Source of the DNA: Streptomyces tibetensis
GTDB lineage: Bacteria > Actinomycetota > Actinomycetes > Streptomycetales > Streptomycetaceae
DNA: 64,000 bases
Assembly (NCBI RefSeq): GCF_007655005.1
Contig: NZ_SZVW01000011.1
Location: forward strand, 186,001 to 250,000
Reading direction: 5' to 3'
Part shown: positions 42,319-49,449 of the stretch, piece by piece
How positions within the stretch are numbered: the stretch's first letter is position 1
Layout: the number at the start of each line of letters is the position of its first letter
Translations under genes and position numbers: made by a program
The notes under the pieces: model-generated
Seen by the model: the letters and a program-made list of their open reading frames with translations, nothing else
Databases searched by the model: none
Told to the model about the DNA's origin: nothing

Positions 42319-43167
42319 GTGAGTTTCCGCAAGAGCCCCGCGTCCCCCAACGGCGCGGGGCCTTCCCCTTGTCCAGAGACCGCCCAGCCGCCTCTGGTCC
42401 GGCTCGCCACCTCAGCCGGCCGACCCGCCGTCCTGGCCGCAGCTCTGGCGCTCAGCGCTCCGGGCGAGTACCGCCTGGCCGTGTTGGCCGGGTGGGACTG
42501 GCAGTTCGCCCTGATCATGCCTGCGAGCCTGAGCATGTACGCCGCCGTGGCCGCCGCCATAGCCGGGAGCCTCCCCAGGCGGAGCCCTGAGAGGCGTCAG
42601 GCGAACGTCGGTGCGATCATCGCCCTCGCTCTGGCCATGGCCGCCCAGATCTGCGAGCACCTAATCAGTGGCGGTTACCTCCAGAAGAGCGCCTGGATCG
42701 TGGTCATCGTCTCGGCCACTCCCCCGGCGGTGGCGGCCCACGTACTGCACCTGACGGCCACCGCACGCAGACCTCAGATGCCGAAGCCCACCATCAAAGC
42801 TGAGCCGACGGTGAACCTGACCAGAGCCGGTACTCCCCCGTGGAAGCCCGCTGTGTCCAAGTGGGCTCCAGCTCTCCAGCCGTCCCCCGTCAAGGCCGTC
42901 AGCACCGCTCTGACGCCCCGCCCGGAGGTCGTGACGGCCCGGGTGTCGGAGGAGCCGGAGACATCTGCCCAGAGTCCGCAGAAGCCCACGGCAGATCGGA
43001 TCGTCAGAGCGCTCTACGACTCCCTCGGCGGGAAGCGGCCGGGGACCGGACAGATCCGTGACGCCCTGAAGAGCGCCGGGCTCCCCTGCTCTGACGGGAC
43101 TTGCCGAGAGGCCCGCAAGCGCGTGGAGGCGAAGGAGCCGGAGTTGAAGGCGCTGCCGCCCGCCTGA
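42319..43167 (+). CDS. DUF2637/SpdB-like membrane protein
   Basis: A 282-residue protein beginning at GTG 42319, five bases after the previous stop. About four hydrophobic helices occupy residues 30-150 (FALIMPASLSMYAAVAAAIA, VGAIIALALAMAAQICEHLI, SAWIVVIVSATPPAVAAHVL). This is typical of DUF2637 and Spd-like proteins of actinobacterial integrative and conjugative elements. The C-terminal 130 residues are Pro-rich and end in a winged-helix-like segment (TGQIRDALKSAGLPCSDGTC). It closes the coupled run. Confidence 0.65.
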   Translation: MSFRKSPASPNGAGPSPCPETAQPPLVRLATSAGRPAVLAAALALSAPGEYRLAVLAGWDWQFALIMPASLSMYAAVAAAIAGSLPRRSPERRQANVGAIIALALAMAAQICEHLISGGYLQKSAWIVVIVSATPPAVAAHVLHLTATARRPQMPKPTIKAEPTVNLTRAGTPPWKPAVSKWAPALQPSPVKAVSTALTPRPEVVTARVSEEPETSAQSPQKPTADRIVRALYDSLGGKRPGTGQIRDALKSAGLPCSDGTCREARKRVEAKEPELKALPPA

Positions 43168-43245
43168 CGGCATCATGACGCAGGGCGATGGGAAGGGTTG
43201 TGGGGGACTGTGGTCGAGGCCAAGTGGAAGCGGCACACTGATCCG

Positions 43246-43641
43246 ATGGCATACGACTTCTCCAAGGGTGCGCCTGCACCCCAGCCTGAAGCACAGGTCT
43301 TCAAGGGTTACGTCGCGACCGTGACGCTCTACGCGGATCGCGCCGAGATCAAGCGCAAGTTCATGGGGAAGGTGACCGGCGCCAAGGACTCCGTGATCCC
43401 CCTCGGCGACGTCATCAAGGTGCAGTCCAAGGAGCCCACGCGCCTCGTGAACGGGTACGTCCAGCTCGCCACCGAGCAGGATCGCGGGCAGCTCCGGATC
43501 GCGACCGCCGAGGCGCAGAAGGCCATCGCGAACAACTCCCGTACCGTCCTCTTCACGTGGAACCAGCGCGAGACGTACGCCGCTTACCTGGCGGCAGTTA
43601 CCGCCGGAGTCCAAGCACAGGGTGGCAACCCGTTCGGATAG
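43246..43641 (+). CDS. DUF4429-like domain protein
   Basis: A 131-residue protein from ATG 43246. The core (VFKGYVATVTLYADRAEIKR, then SVIPLGDVIKVQSKEP) has the beta-rich pattern of DUF4429/PH-like domains found in Streptomyces, followed by a helix. Starts at GTG 43210 or TTG 43198 are possible in frame. The role is unknown. Confidence 0.65.
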   Translation: MAYDFSKGAPAPQPEAQVFKGYVATVTLYADRAEIKRKFMGKVTGAKDSVIPLGDVIKVQSKEPTRLVNGYVQLATEQDRGQLRIATAEAQKAIANNSRTVLFTWNQRETYAAYLAAVTAGVQAQGGNPFG

Positions 43642-43738
43642 GGCGCATTACGAGTCACTGCAAGACGGGGCAAGTCCGCCAGACAGCCCGCCGCCGAGGA
43701 CTTGACGGGATCAGCCCCACCGGGCCGGTCCCGTCGGC

Positions 43739-44362
43739 ATGATGATCGGCATGCAACCAGAAGTCCTCTCGGGCCTAATCGGCTTCGGTGGCGCCATAGT
43801 CGGCGGTGCCGCGTCCTTCGGCGGCGTGTGGCTCACGCTGTCCCACCAGCGGAAGCAGGCCCGGGAGGCCCGCCTCATGGAGATCGGCCAGGTGGCGGCG
43901 GACAAGGCCCTGAACGAGCTGATCTCGCTCGGGGAGTTCCTGGGATCGGTCAGTGGCGACGTCGCCGCGATGCGTACGGACGAGAGCGCGGCGTACCTGG
44001 ACACCGTCTTCAACCACATGCAGAACGTCGAGAGGGCCGTGGCCCGCATCCCGGACCGGGCGCTTCGTGACCGCGTGAAGTCCCTCCTCATCGTCATGAG
44101 ACGGTTCAGGGCCGCCGGTATCCGGCACTTCTTCGCGGTGAGCTGGCTCGCAGAGCTGACGGACGAGCTGACCGACCTCTTGTCGGCCTACATCCGTTCC
44201 GATCCCCTTCCGCCCCTCTCCGAGCGCACAGAGGAGAAGCAGCGCAGGGCTGCCCAGCACGAGCTGAACCAGCGGCGCCGCTTGGAACGGTTGCATGACC
44301 CCGATCCCGCCAACGTCGACCCGCGAGAGGAAGACGACACGTCCTCGCCGTCAGCGAGTTAG
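43739..44362 (+). CDS. membrane-anchored hypothetical protein (first of two tandem paralogues)
   Basis: A 207-residue protein. A single N-terminal membrane helix (VLSGLIGFGGAIVGGAASFG) is followed by a basic stretch HQRKQAREARLMEIG. A cytoplasmic helical domain and a polar C-terminal tail follow. Several ATGs (43739, 43742, 43751) are available and no clear Shine-Dalgarno decides. It shares the N-terminal 55-residue pattern with the next gene. Confidence 0.65.
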   Translation: MMIGMQPEVLSGLIGFGGAIVGGAASFGGVWLTLSHQRKQAREARLMEIGQVAADKALNELISLGEFLGSVSGDVAAMRTDESAAYLDTVFNHMQNVERAVARIPDRALRDRVKSLLIVMRRFRAAGIRHFFAVSWLAELTDELTDLLSAYIRSDPLPPLSERTEEKQRRAAQHELNQRRRLERLHDPDPANVDPREEDDTSSPSAS

Positions 44363-44373
44363 GAGGCCGATTC

Positions 44374-44862
44374 GTGGGACCGGAGATGGTGGCGGGGCTG
44401 TTCGGTCTCGGCGGTGCTCTCGTGGGTGCGGTGGTCTCCACGGGAGCCGTGATTTGGCAGCAGCGGAAAACCGCCCACGAGGCGGAGCGGACGCATCTGC
44501 TGGGCCTCGCCGAGACAGCGGCCAATGAGTGCATCCGGCTGAGCTACGCCATCGAGGAGCACTTCGAGAAGGGCGTGGGGGACGAACGAAGCCCGGCGGG
44601 CCGTGAATGGCACGCAGAGCTTCAGCGGCTGAACCGTTCCCTGGAAGAGCAGGCGCTCAGGTTCCATGACGAGCAGATACGCCATCTGCTGGCCCGGCAC
44701 CATGCGGAAATCTACGTCCGACCGGACTGGGTCGGAGACCCTGACGGATGGCCCCCGAGGTTCCGGACGATCTGTGGCGACATCCGCACCGTGATGGGTG
44801 CCGTCCTGCGTCGCCAGCCCTTTCCCGCGAGGATCTGGGAGAACTATCCAGACCCGTCATGA
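44374..44862 (+). CDS. membrane-anchored hypothetical protein (second of two tandem paralogues)
   Basis: A 162-residue protein whose N-terminus (PEMVAGLFGLGGALVGAVVS, WQQRKTAHEAERTHLLGLAE) aligns with the preceding protein: one membrane helix with GGAxVG, then RKxAxEAR. The rest is a helical soluble domain. The two genes are 11 bp apart. They may form a membrane complex; function is unknown. Confidence 0.65.
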   Translation: MGPEMVAGLFGLGGALVGAVVSTGAVIWQQRKTAHEAERTHLLGLAETAANECIRLSYAIEEHFEKGVGDERSPAGREWHAELQRLNRSLEEQALRFHDEQIRHLLARHHAEIYVRPDWVGDPDGWPPRFRTICGDIRTVMGAVLRRQPFPARIWENYPDPS

Positions 44863-44881
44863 CGCCCGTCAGATGCGGTAC

Positions 44882-44972
44882 TTGCTTTCCCTAACGAACG
44901 ACCGCATAATCGAACGCAGCAGGCGAGGTACGTCCTCGTGCAGGCCCCGACGCTCTTGGCGGACCGGGGCCT
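44882..44972 (+). promoter_or_regulatory. promoter followed by leader hairpin
   Basis: TTGCTT (44882-44887), a 17-bp spacer and CATAAT (44905-44910) form a good sigma-70 promoter. About 30 bases after the expected start, AGGCCCCG (44942-44949) pairs with CGGGGCCT (44965-44972), followed by TTCG, just before the HTH gene at 44996. The hairpin may be an attenuator or the end of a very short transcript. Confidence 0.6.
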
Positions 44973-44995
44973 TTCGCATGTGCTGGAGGGCTTCA

Positions 44996-45205
44996 ATGGA
45001 GGACGAACTCTGGCTGACGATCCGAGAGGCATCCGACCTGACGGGCGTCAGCCCGCAGACGGTCTACTCGTGGATCCGCCGAGGTCACTTGAAAGTCGAA
45101 GGTCTCGATCACCGAGGCCAGAAGCTCCTTCGACACATCGACGTCGCGAGGGCCGAGAAGGCCACCAGGGCCAAGGCCAAGCGCGTACTCGTACCTGCCG
45201 CCTGA
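44996..45205 (+). CDS. excisionase-like HTH protein
   Basis: A 69-residue MerR/excisionase-type HTH protein: LTIREASDLTGVSPQTVYSW, then IRRGHLKVEGLDHRGQKLLR and a basic tail. GGAGGG lies six bases before ATG 44996. Partner directionality factors of serine integrases are very diverse, so this could be the element's excision factor or simply a regulator. It has its own promoter-hairpin leader. Confidence 0.8.
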   Translation: MEDELWLTIREASDLTGVSPQTVYSWIRRGHLKVEGLDHRGQKLLRHIDVARAEKATRAKAKRVLVPAA

Positions 45206-45217
45206 CCCCGGATCCGG

Positions 45218-45595
45218 CTACTTCGGCATGACCATCCCCTGGTCCGTCACCTCGTAGCTCGCCATGCAGGTCGGGAAGGCCGAACTGTCTCCAGGCGCCC
45301 CGCGCATCTGGGACGACGTGCAGAACTTGAAGAGAATCTGCTGCTTCTGCTGGTAGGTCAGTCCGGCGGGCTGGTTGTCCTGCTGCGTCTGCGCTGAGGG
45401 CGACGACGACGGCGTATCCGTGTCTTCATGGGCATTCCCGATCAGAGCACCCACAACGAACGCTGCGGCAGAAGCGACAACGGCCACCTGGACCACCGGC
45501 CTCTTCCACCACGGCAGCTCAAGTCTCGCCAGGATGCGTTGGTACTCCGGGTCGCTCTCGTATTCGTCTCGCCACCGGTACCGAACCCGTTTCAC
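45218..45595 (-). CDS. single-span membrane protein with extracytoplasmic C-terminus
   Basis: A 125-residue protein from GTG 45595 (GAGGGGGA five bases upstream). A cytoplasmic basic N-terminus is followed by one helix (VVQVAVVASAAAFVVGALIG) and a Ser/Gln-rich outer part. The outer part ends in a small domain with two cysteines (LFKFCTSSQMRGAP, SAFPTCMASYEV) that could form a disulfide. An upstream ATG at 45688 is less likely. It is convergent with the HTH gene. Confidence 0.6.
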   Translation of the reverse strand: MKRVRYRWRDEYESDPEYQRILARLELPWWKRPVVQVAVVASAAAFVVGALIGNAHEDTDTPSSSPSAQTQQDNQPAGLTYQQKQQILFKFCTSSQMRGAPGDSSAFPTCMASYEVTDQGMVMPK

Positions 45596-45782
45596 GGCAA
45601 TCCCCCTCAGAGCCCGACCGGCATCCCCTAGTGCACGAAGAGTCGGGCGGCACAGGATATCCATGAGATACACGGGTTCTACACGCATGCCTCAACTGTG
45701 ATCTGGCCGCCCAGAGCGTCATGACGTCCGTCAGCACATGACCGCCTGACGCCCCACCCAGAGCGCCAGGCGGTCAGCTGAG

Positions 45783-45917
45783 TCAGCTCTCGTCCTCAGC
45801 CTCCTCCTGCGCCTGGGACCTCCTCTGGTCCCGGCGGTCACGAAGGAAGCGGAAGACCTCGGCTCCGAGCGCGAGGGCTGCGGCGGCTGCGCCTAAAGCC
45901 GTGTTCAAGGTGTCCAC
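45783..45917 (-). CDS. small membrane protein, 44 residues
   Basis: This reads from GTG 45917: VDTLNTALGAAAAALALGAE then a charged tail rich in Arg, Asp and Gln. One short amphipathic or membrane helix is present. A GGGAAAGGG site lies upstream but further away than ideal. A longer start at 46004 adds residues of poor quality. Confidence 0.4.
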   Translation of the reverse strand: MDTLNTALGAAAAALALGAEVFRFLRDRRDQRRSQAQEEAEDES

Positions 45918-45918
45918 T

Positions 45919-46226
45919 GCTGCGGGTCCCTTTCCCCGGGACCTTGGGCCAACAGGCGTGCCAAGATCCCGGCACGTCTGTACATGCCTGGGTTCCTTGG
46001 TCACGCCCGCCCGACTGGGTTCCTCCGACTCTCGGAAGGAACCGGTCAGTCCTTTCGTCTGACGAGCAGTGGTGAGCTTCCGGCGCTACGCCCCCTCCTG
46101 GAAGCCCTACGAACAGGGCCTACCCGAGCCTGAACATCAACAATCTCTGGAGCGAAGACCTCCTGACGGCCGTCAGCCCCTGACCGGTCACCCGTCACCA
46201 CACGCGTGCGAGGGGGTGAGCCGGCC
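45919..46226. other. 308 bp intergenic region inside the element
   Basis: This region lies upstream of the terminase genes. Several copies of the short word GACGGCCGTCAG or its variants occur (for example 46166-46177), as do CTGACGGC words. No hairpin followed by T-run was found, and the open frames here lack translation signals. Confidence 0.3.
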
Positions 46227-46715
46227 GTGTCCCGAACCTTCTCCGCCGAGGACGAGGAGCGGCTCCGTCAGCTCCACGCTGACGGCGTCAGCAGGAACGA
46301 GATCGCCCAGGAGATGGACTGGTCCGTCGGGACCATCACGAACCACGCACAGCGACTGGGCCTCTCCTTCGACAGAGAGGCCACCAGGGCCGCCACCGAG
46401 GCCCGTCAGGTCGATCTGAAGGACCAGCGTCAGCAGGCTCAGCAGCGCCTGATGGACTTCTTCAACCGCCAGCTCGACCGAGCGCAGAGCCGGTACCTCG
46501 TGCACGGCTTCAGCCACACCGGCGAGAGCGTGGCCGAGTGGCTCCAGGAGCCCCCGGCCCGGGAGACGAAGGATCTGACGGCAGCAGCGACCCAAGCCCT
46601 GGATCGTGCCCTGAAGCTCGCCCAGTTCGACGCCGAGCACGACGGCAAGCACCTCTCGGCCATCGACCGGTTCCTCCAGGGCGTGATGGGCGACCCCACC
46701 GAGCCGGACGAGTAG
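46227..46715 (+). CDS. terminase small subunit-like protein
   Basis: A 162-residue protein starting at GTG 46227 after GAGGGGGTGA. An N-terminal HTH (EERLRQLHADGVSRNEIAQE, then DWSVGTITNHAQRLGL) is followed by long helices. It lies four bases before the large terminase gene, the standard TerS-TerL order. TerS recognises phage DNA for packaging. Assignment rests on the HTH, size and position. Confidence 0.75.
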   Translation: MSRTFSAEDEERLRQLHADGVSRNEIAQEMDWSVGTITNHAQRLGLSFDREATRAATEARQVDLKDQRQQAQQRLMDFFNRQLDRAQSRYLVHGFSHTGESVAEWLQEPPARETKDLTAAATQALDRALKLAQFDAEHDGKHLSAIDRFLQGVMGDPTEPDE

Positions 46716-46719
46716 CGGC

Positions 46720-47628
46720 ATGGACCTCCAGCCGCTGACCAAGAAGCAGCGCCTGGCCGTCCGGATCAGCCGTCAGCACCAGATCTCGATCTACGAGGGC
46801 TCGGTCCGCTCTGCGAAGACCATCACGTCCCTGATCGACTGGCTGGACTTCGTCCGCAACGGGCCGCCCGGCAACCTCCTGATGGCCGGGAAGACCACGA
46901 GGACACTGCGCCAGAACGTCATCGACGTCCTGGTGGAGATGCTCGGCCCCCAGCTCTGCGCGTACAACGAGGGCAAGGGCGTCCTGACGCTCCTCGGTCG
47001 CCGCGTCATCGTCGCGAGCGGCAACGACGAGAGCAGCAAGGACAAGATCCGCGGGCTCTCCCTCGTGGGTGCGTACTGCGACGAGCTGTCGACCATGCCG
47101 GAGAGCTTCTTCTCGATGCTCACCTCCCGCATGTCGGACGCGGACCCGCGCCTGATCGGGACGAGCAACCCGGACAGCTCGAACCACTGGCTGAAGAAGC
47201 AGTACCTGGACAAGGCCCAGGTCCACCTGACCCGCACCGGGGACGTCCGGGACCTGGCCAGCGACCTGGACCTGGCCCGGCTGACGTTCGTCATCGACGA
47301 CAACCCCACGCTGACGCCCACTTACGTCCAGCAGCGCAAGGCCGAGTACTCGGGCCTGCTGTACAAGCGCCTGATCCTCGGCGAGTGGTGCGTGGCCGAG
47401 GGCGCCGTGTTCTCGATGTTCGACGAGGACCTCGTTGACGGCCTCGGCCAACTCGGCCTGCTTGAAGCTCGCTTCCTGCATGGCGCTGATGAGGCTCGCG
47501 TTCCCCTCCACGTACCCACGGTAGCCACTGATGCCCCATCAGTGATGACAAAGGCCGGGAAATTTCCGGTCGGGCGTGATGCACACCCGGCGGACTTTTC
47601 CTCCTCGGAGCAGACGAGCGGTCGTTGA
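46720..47628 (+). CDS. terminase large subunit, truncated to the ATPase domain
   Basis: Residues 1 to about 238 are a PBSX-type (Terminase_3) packaging ATPase: Walker A-like EGSVRSAKTITSLIDW, GKTTRTLRQNVIDVL, and Walker B VGAYCDELSTMPE. A coupling-motif-like LIGTSNPDSSNHW and LILGEWCVAEGAVFSMFDE follow. After about position 47434 the frame continues through unrelated DNA to 47628, so the C-terminal nuclease domain is lost. The reading frame is open by chance over the antisense of a regulator gene. Packaging by this protein is very unlikely. Confidence 0.85.
   Translation: MDLQPLTKKQRLAVRISRQHQISIYEGSVRSAKTITSLIDWLDFVRNGPPGNLLMAGKTTRTLRQNVIDVLVEMLGPQLCAYNEGKGVLTLLGRRVIVASGNDESSKDKIRGLSLVGAYCDELSTMPESFFSMLTSRMSDADPRLIGTSNPDSSNHWLKKQYLDKAQVHLTRTGDVRDLASDLDLARLTFVIDDNPTLTPTYVQQRKAEYSGLLYKRLILGEWCVAEGAVFSMFDEDLVDGLGQLGLLEARFLHGADEARVPLHVPTVATDAPSVMTKAGKFPVGRDAHPADFSSSEQTSGR
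47425..47511 (-). pseudogene. 5' fragment of an XRE-type regulator gene
   Basis: Read on the minus strand from GTG 47511 are 29 codons (EGNASLISAMQEASFKQAEL, AEAVNEVL). They match the start of Streptomyces XRE-type regulators that are usually divergent from a histidine-kinase-like ATPase gene, as here. The remainder of the HTH is missing because the frame runs into antisense terminase sequence. It marks one side of a recombination junction near 47430. Confidence 0.6.
47526..47567. promoter_or_regulatory. palindromes upstream of the ATPase gene
   Basis: CACTGATG-CCC-CATCAGTG (47526-47544) is a perfect 8-3-8 inverted repeat, and GGAAATTTCC (47558-47567) is a 10-bp palindrome. They lie between the broken regulator and the ATPase gene and probably were its operators. 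Confidence 0.55.
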
Positions 47629-47668
47629 CTGAACCAAGGCCGTCGTACTCCGACAATTTGAGGTCCAG

Positions 47669-48091
47669 ATGATCGTGTCAGCGAAGCCGCACCACACGGG
47701 ACACCCCGGATACTCCGAGACGCTCCCGGGTCTGGAGGAGAGCGCCGAGTCCGCTCGCAAGCTCGTACGGACGGCTCTGGCCGCTTGGTACCTGGAGGAG
47801 CTGACGGACACCGCGATACTGCTCGTCTCGGAGCTGGTGGCCAACGCGGTCAAGCACACCAACAGTCGCGTGATCAGGGTGATCATCACCCGGCCGAGCG
47901 AGCGGTTCGTACGGATCGGCGTAGTCGACAAGGCCCGGGTGATGCCCGAGTTCGTCAAGCCCGGTGACGACCTCCTCACCAGCGGCCGGGGACTCCTCCT
48001 GGTCGATGCCCTCGCCGAGCGCTGGGGAACCGACCTCTACCGGTGGGGGAAGCAGGTCTGGGCCGAGGTGATGAGCGAGCCGGCCGAATGA
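47669..48091 (+). CDS. ATP-binding protein, RsbW/SpoIIAB-like histidine-kinase fold
   Basis: A 140-residue protein with the GHKL ATPase fold: N box LLVSELVANAVKHTNS, G1-like IGVVDKARVMPEF with Asp, and GRGLLLVDALAERWG. Streptomyces have many such anti-sigma-like proteins paired with XRE-type regulators and small acidic proteins, several tied to development. GAGG is six bases before ATG 47669. Its regulator partner is broken here. The next gene overlaps by ATGA. Confidence 0.85.
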   Translation: MIVSAKPHHTGHPGYSETLPGLEESAESARKLVRTALAAWYLEELTDTAILLVSELVANAVKHTNSRVIRVIITRPSERFVRIGVVDKARVMPEFVKPGDDLLTSGRGLLLVDALAERWGTDLYRWGKQVWAEVMSEPAE

Positions 48092-48300
48092 CCGAGGAGA
48101 AGCCCAAGGCGTGGGTGGGCGACCAGGTGTACGACGCCGACGCGGGCAAGGAGGGCATCGTCAGCGACGTGAAGAGGGACGGCACGTACATCCTGCGCGC
48201 GGTCGACTCGTTCGCCCTGAGGTGGAAGGCCCCGAGCGCCGAGAAGCTGACCGTGACCGAGCCCCGTCTGGAGCGCGTCAAGAAGGAACGAGAGGCGTAA
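48088..48300 (+). CDS. small hypothetical protein, 70 residues
   Basis: This is coupled to the ATPase gene by ATGA. The product (KPKAWVGDQVYDADAGKEGI, VSDVKRDGTYILRAV) is a compact beta-rich protein resembling the small SH3-like or KOW-like proteins often found after such ATPases. No family is firmly recognised. Confidence 0.7.
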   Translation: MTEEKPKAWVGDQVYDADAGKEGIVSDVKRDGTYILRAVDSFALRWKAPSAEKLTVTEPRLERVKKEREA

Positions 48301-48302
48301 CC

Positions 48303-48485
48303 ATGCACAGCAGCGCGTTCCCCTGGCTGAGCAACCTCACGGACGAGCAGGCGTACGAGTTCCTGGACGAGGTGATCACGGCGGCTCAGGACGCTGGGAC
48401 CCACACCGCCTTCCTCCATGCGCTGGACGTCCTCGTGGGCCAGCATGCACCCACCTCCGCACTCCCTCATGGGGTCATGCCGTAG
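48303..48485 (+). CDS. small hypothetical protein, 60 residues
   Basis: It starts two bases after the previous stop. The product (AFPWLSNLTDEQAYEFLDEV, AAQDAGTHTAFLHALDVLVG) is helical and acidic. Its last codons (HGVMP) and the following terminator are repeated, in altered form, near 49265. Function is unknown. Confidence 0.65.
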   Translation: MHSSAFPWLSNLTDEQAYEFLDEVITAAQDAGTHTAFLHALDVLVGQHAPTSALPHGVMP

Positions 48486-48509
48486 AGGCTCCCCCGGACC
48501 CTGTGAGGT

Positions 48510-48548
48510 TGAGAGGAGCCCCGGCCGTCTACGGACGGCCGGGGCTTC
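48510..48548. terminator. terminator of the ATPase operon
   Basis: AGCCCCGGCCGTC pairs with GACGGCCGGGGCT around a short TACG-type loop and is followed by TCGTC. It lies between the operon ending at 48485 and the convergent gene ending at 48550. Confidence 0.75.
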
Positions 48549-48549
48549 G

Positions 48550-49101
48550 TCACAGAATGATGATCGTCCCGTCCTGCGCCATCCTCGCGTTCCACGGAAG
48601 GTTCGATTCGTCGAGGTCGTTGACCGATCCCGTCCAAGCGGGGGCGACAGGCCAAGCAGTTCCGCTCTCCTGAAGGTATTGCTGGGCGTACATCGTGGAC
48701 GGATTGCCGACCGTGATCATGCACCTGTCCGGGAATACCGAACTGAACCCAACATGCACGTAAGCCGTCGGGTTTTCGGCCTGTGCAGCGGTGGCAATCG
48801 AGGCGACGCTGGCCTTATTCGTGTTGCCGTCATTCCAACTGTCCGCGCACCCCTGGAGAGGATCGTCCTCCGAGTCTACGACGTCGGCCCTGCCATCCTC
48901 AGAGGTGGAGGCCGAGGCATCCTCTCCACCCGACCGAGCTGCGATGACGCCTCCTACAGCAGTGCCAGCGGCGACGACACACAGAGCGAGTACGGCGACC
49001 CTCTTCCGGACGGACAACGCCCGCCAAACGCCCGGTCCCTTCGGGGGCTCCGGAGGCCGAGGAGGGAACGGTGGAGTGCCCGGTGGATTCGCTGAAGACA
49101 T
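48550..49101 (-). CDS. membrane-anchored extracytoplasmic hypothetical protein
   Basis: A 183-residue protein. A Pro-rich N-terminus precedes one helix (VAVLALCVVAAGTAVGGVIA), then an acidic linker and a roughly 110-residue outer domain with two cysteines (GCADSWND, DRCMITVG) and VHVGFSSVFPD. A GTG at 49110 is also in frame. No family is recognised. Confidence 0.6.
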   Translation of the reverse strand: MSSANPPGTPPFPPRPPEPPKGPGVWRALSVRKRVAVLALCVVAAGTAVGGVIAARSGGEDASASTSEDGRADVVDSEDDPLQGCADSWNDGNTNKASVASIATAAQAENPTAYVHVGFSSVFPDRCMITVGNPSTMYAQQYLQESGTAWPVAPAWTGSVNDLDESNLPWNARMAQDGTIIIL

Positions 49102-49449
49102 GCGCGGCACGCTAGAGGAGGAGCATCGAGGGCTCCATCCAGCTTCAGGATTCCGAGGGATATCCGAGCATACTCAGATGAAGCCCAGCGCCTCCGAATA
49201 GCATGGTTCGCAAACCCTCATTACGTCAGGGCCGCCAGCATGCCCGGTCTCAAGATCCCGCCACGGGTCATGCCGTGGAGGCATCCGTCCTCGTGAGGGC
49301 ACAGAAGGACCCCGGCCGTTCCGTGCGGTCGGGGCTCCTTCGTGGGGTCCTGCTCGCGATGCTCCCACCATGACGAGGGCCGCCCAAGCCGAGACTTTCT
49401 CGTTTGCGCAGGTCAGACGGCCAGAACTACCGAAAATCTAAAGGGAGCC
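49102..49449. other. 348 bp region carrying a second copy of a gene end and the right element boundary
   Basis: GGGTCATGCCGT at 49265-49276 repeats 48472-48483 exactly, and the similarity continues through GAGGC to a CCCCGGCCG/CGGTCGGGGC hairpin at about 49312-49336. It looks like the decayed 3' end of a related gene plus its terminator. The right attachment site should lie between here and the histidine phosphatase. Confidence 0.5.

Larger units (their letters stand above)
33914..49430. mobile_element. integrated phage-like or satellite-like element (boundaries approximate)
   Basis: The island interrupts an otherwise conserved backbone between the DraG-like gene and the histidine phosphatase. 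It starts with a serine integrase at the left edge and contains antirepressor, excisionase-like, terminase and many short coupled genes, plus phage-style intrinsic terminators. Head, tail, portal and lysis genes are absent. The att sites could not be defined by eye, because serine integrases need only a very short shared core. A junction at about 47.43 kb shows it is composite or deleted internally. Confidence 0.8.

Noticed and set aside
46069..46419. Open frame upstream of the small terminase gene starting near 46072
   Set aside because: It overlaps the terminase start in another frame and has no ribosome site; the composition is not protein-like.
34013..49428. Nine-base match CTGACCTGC (34013-34021) and GCAGGTCAG (49420-49428) near both ends of the element
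   Set aside because: The copies are in inverted orientation, which does not fit attL/attR of a simple integration, and nine bases can occur by chance.
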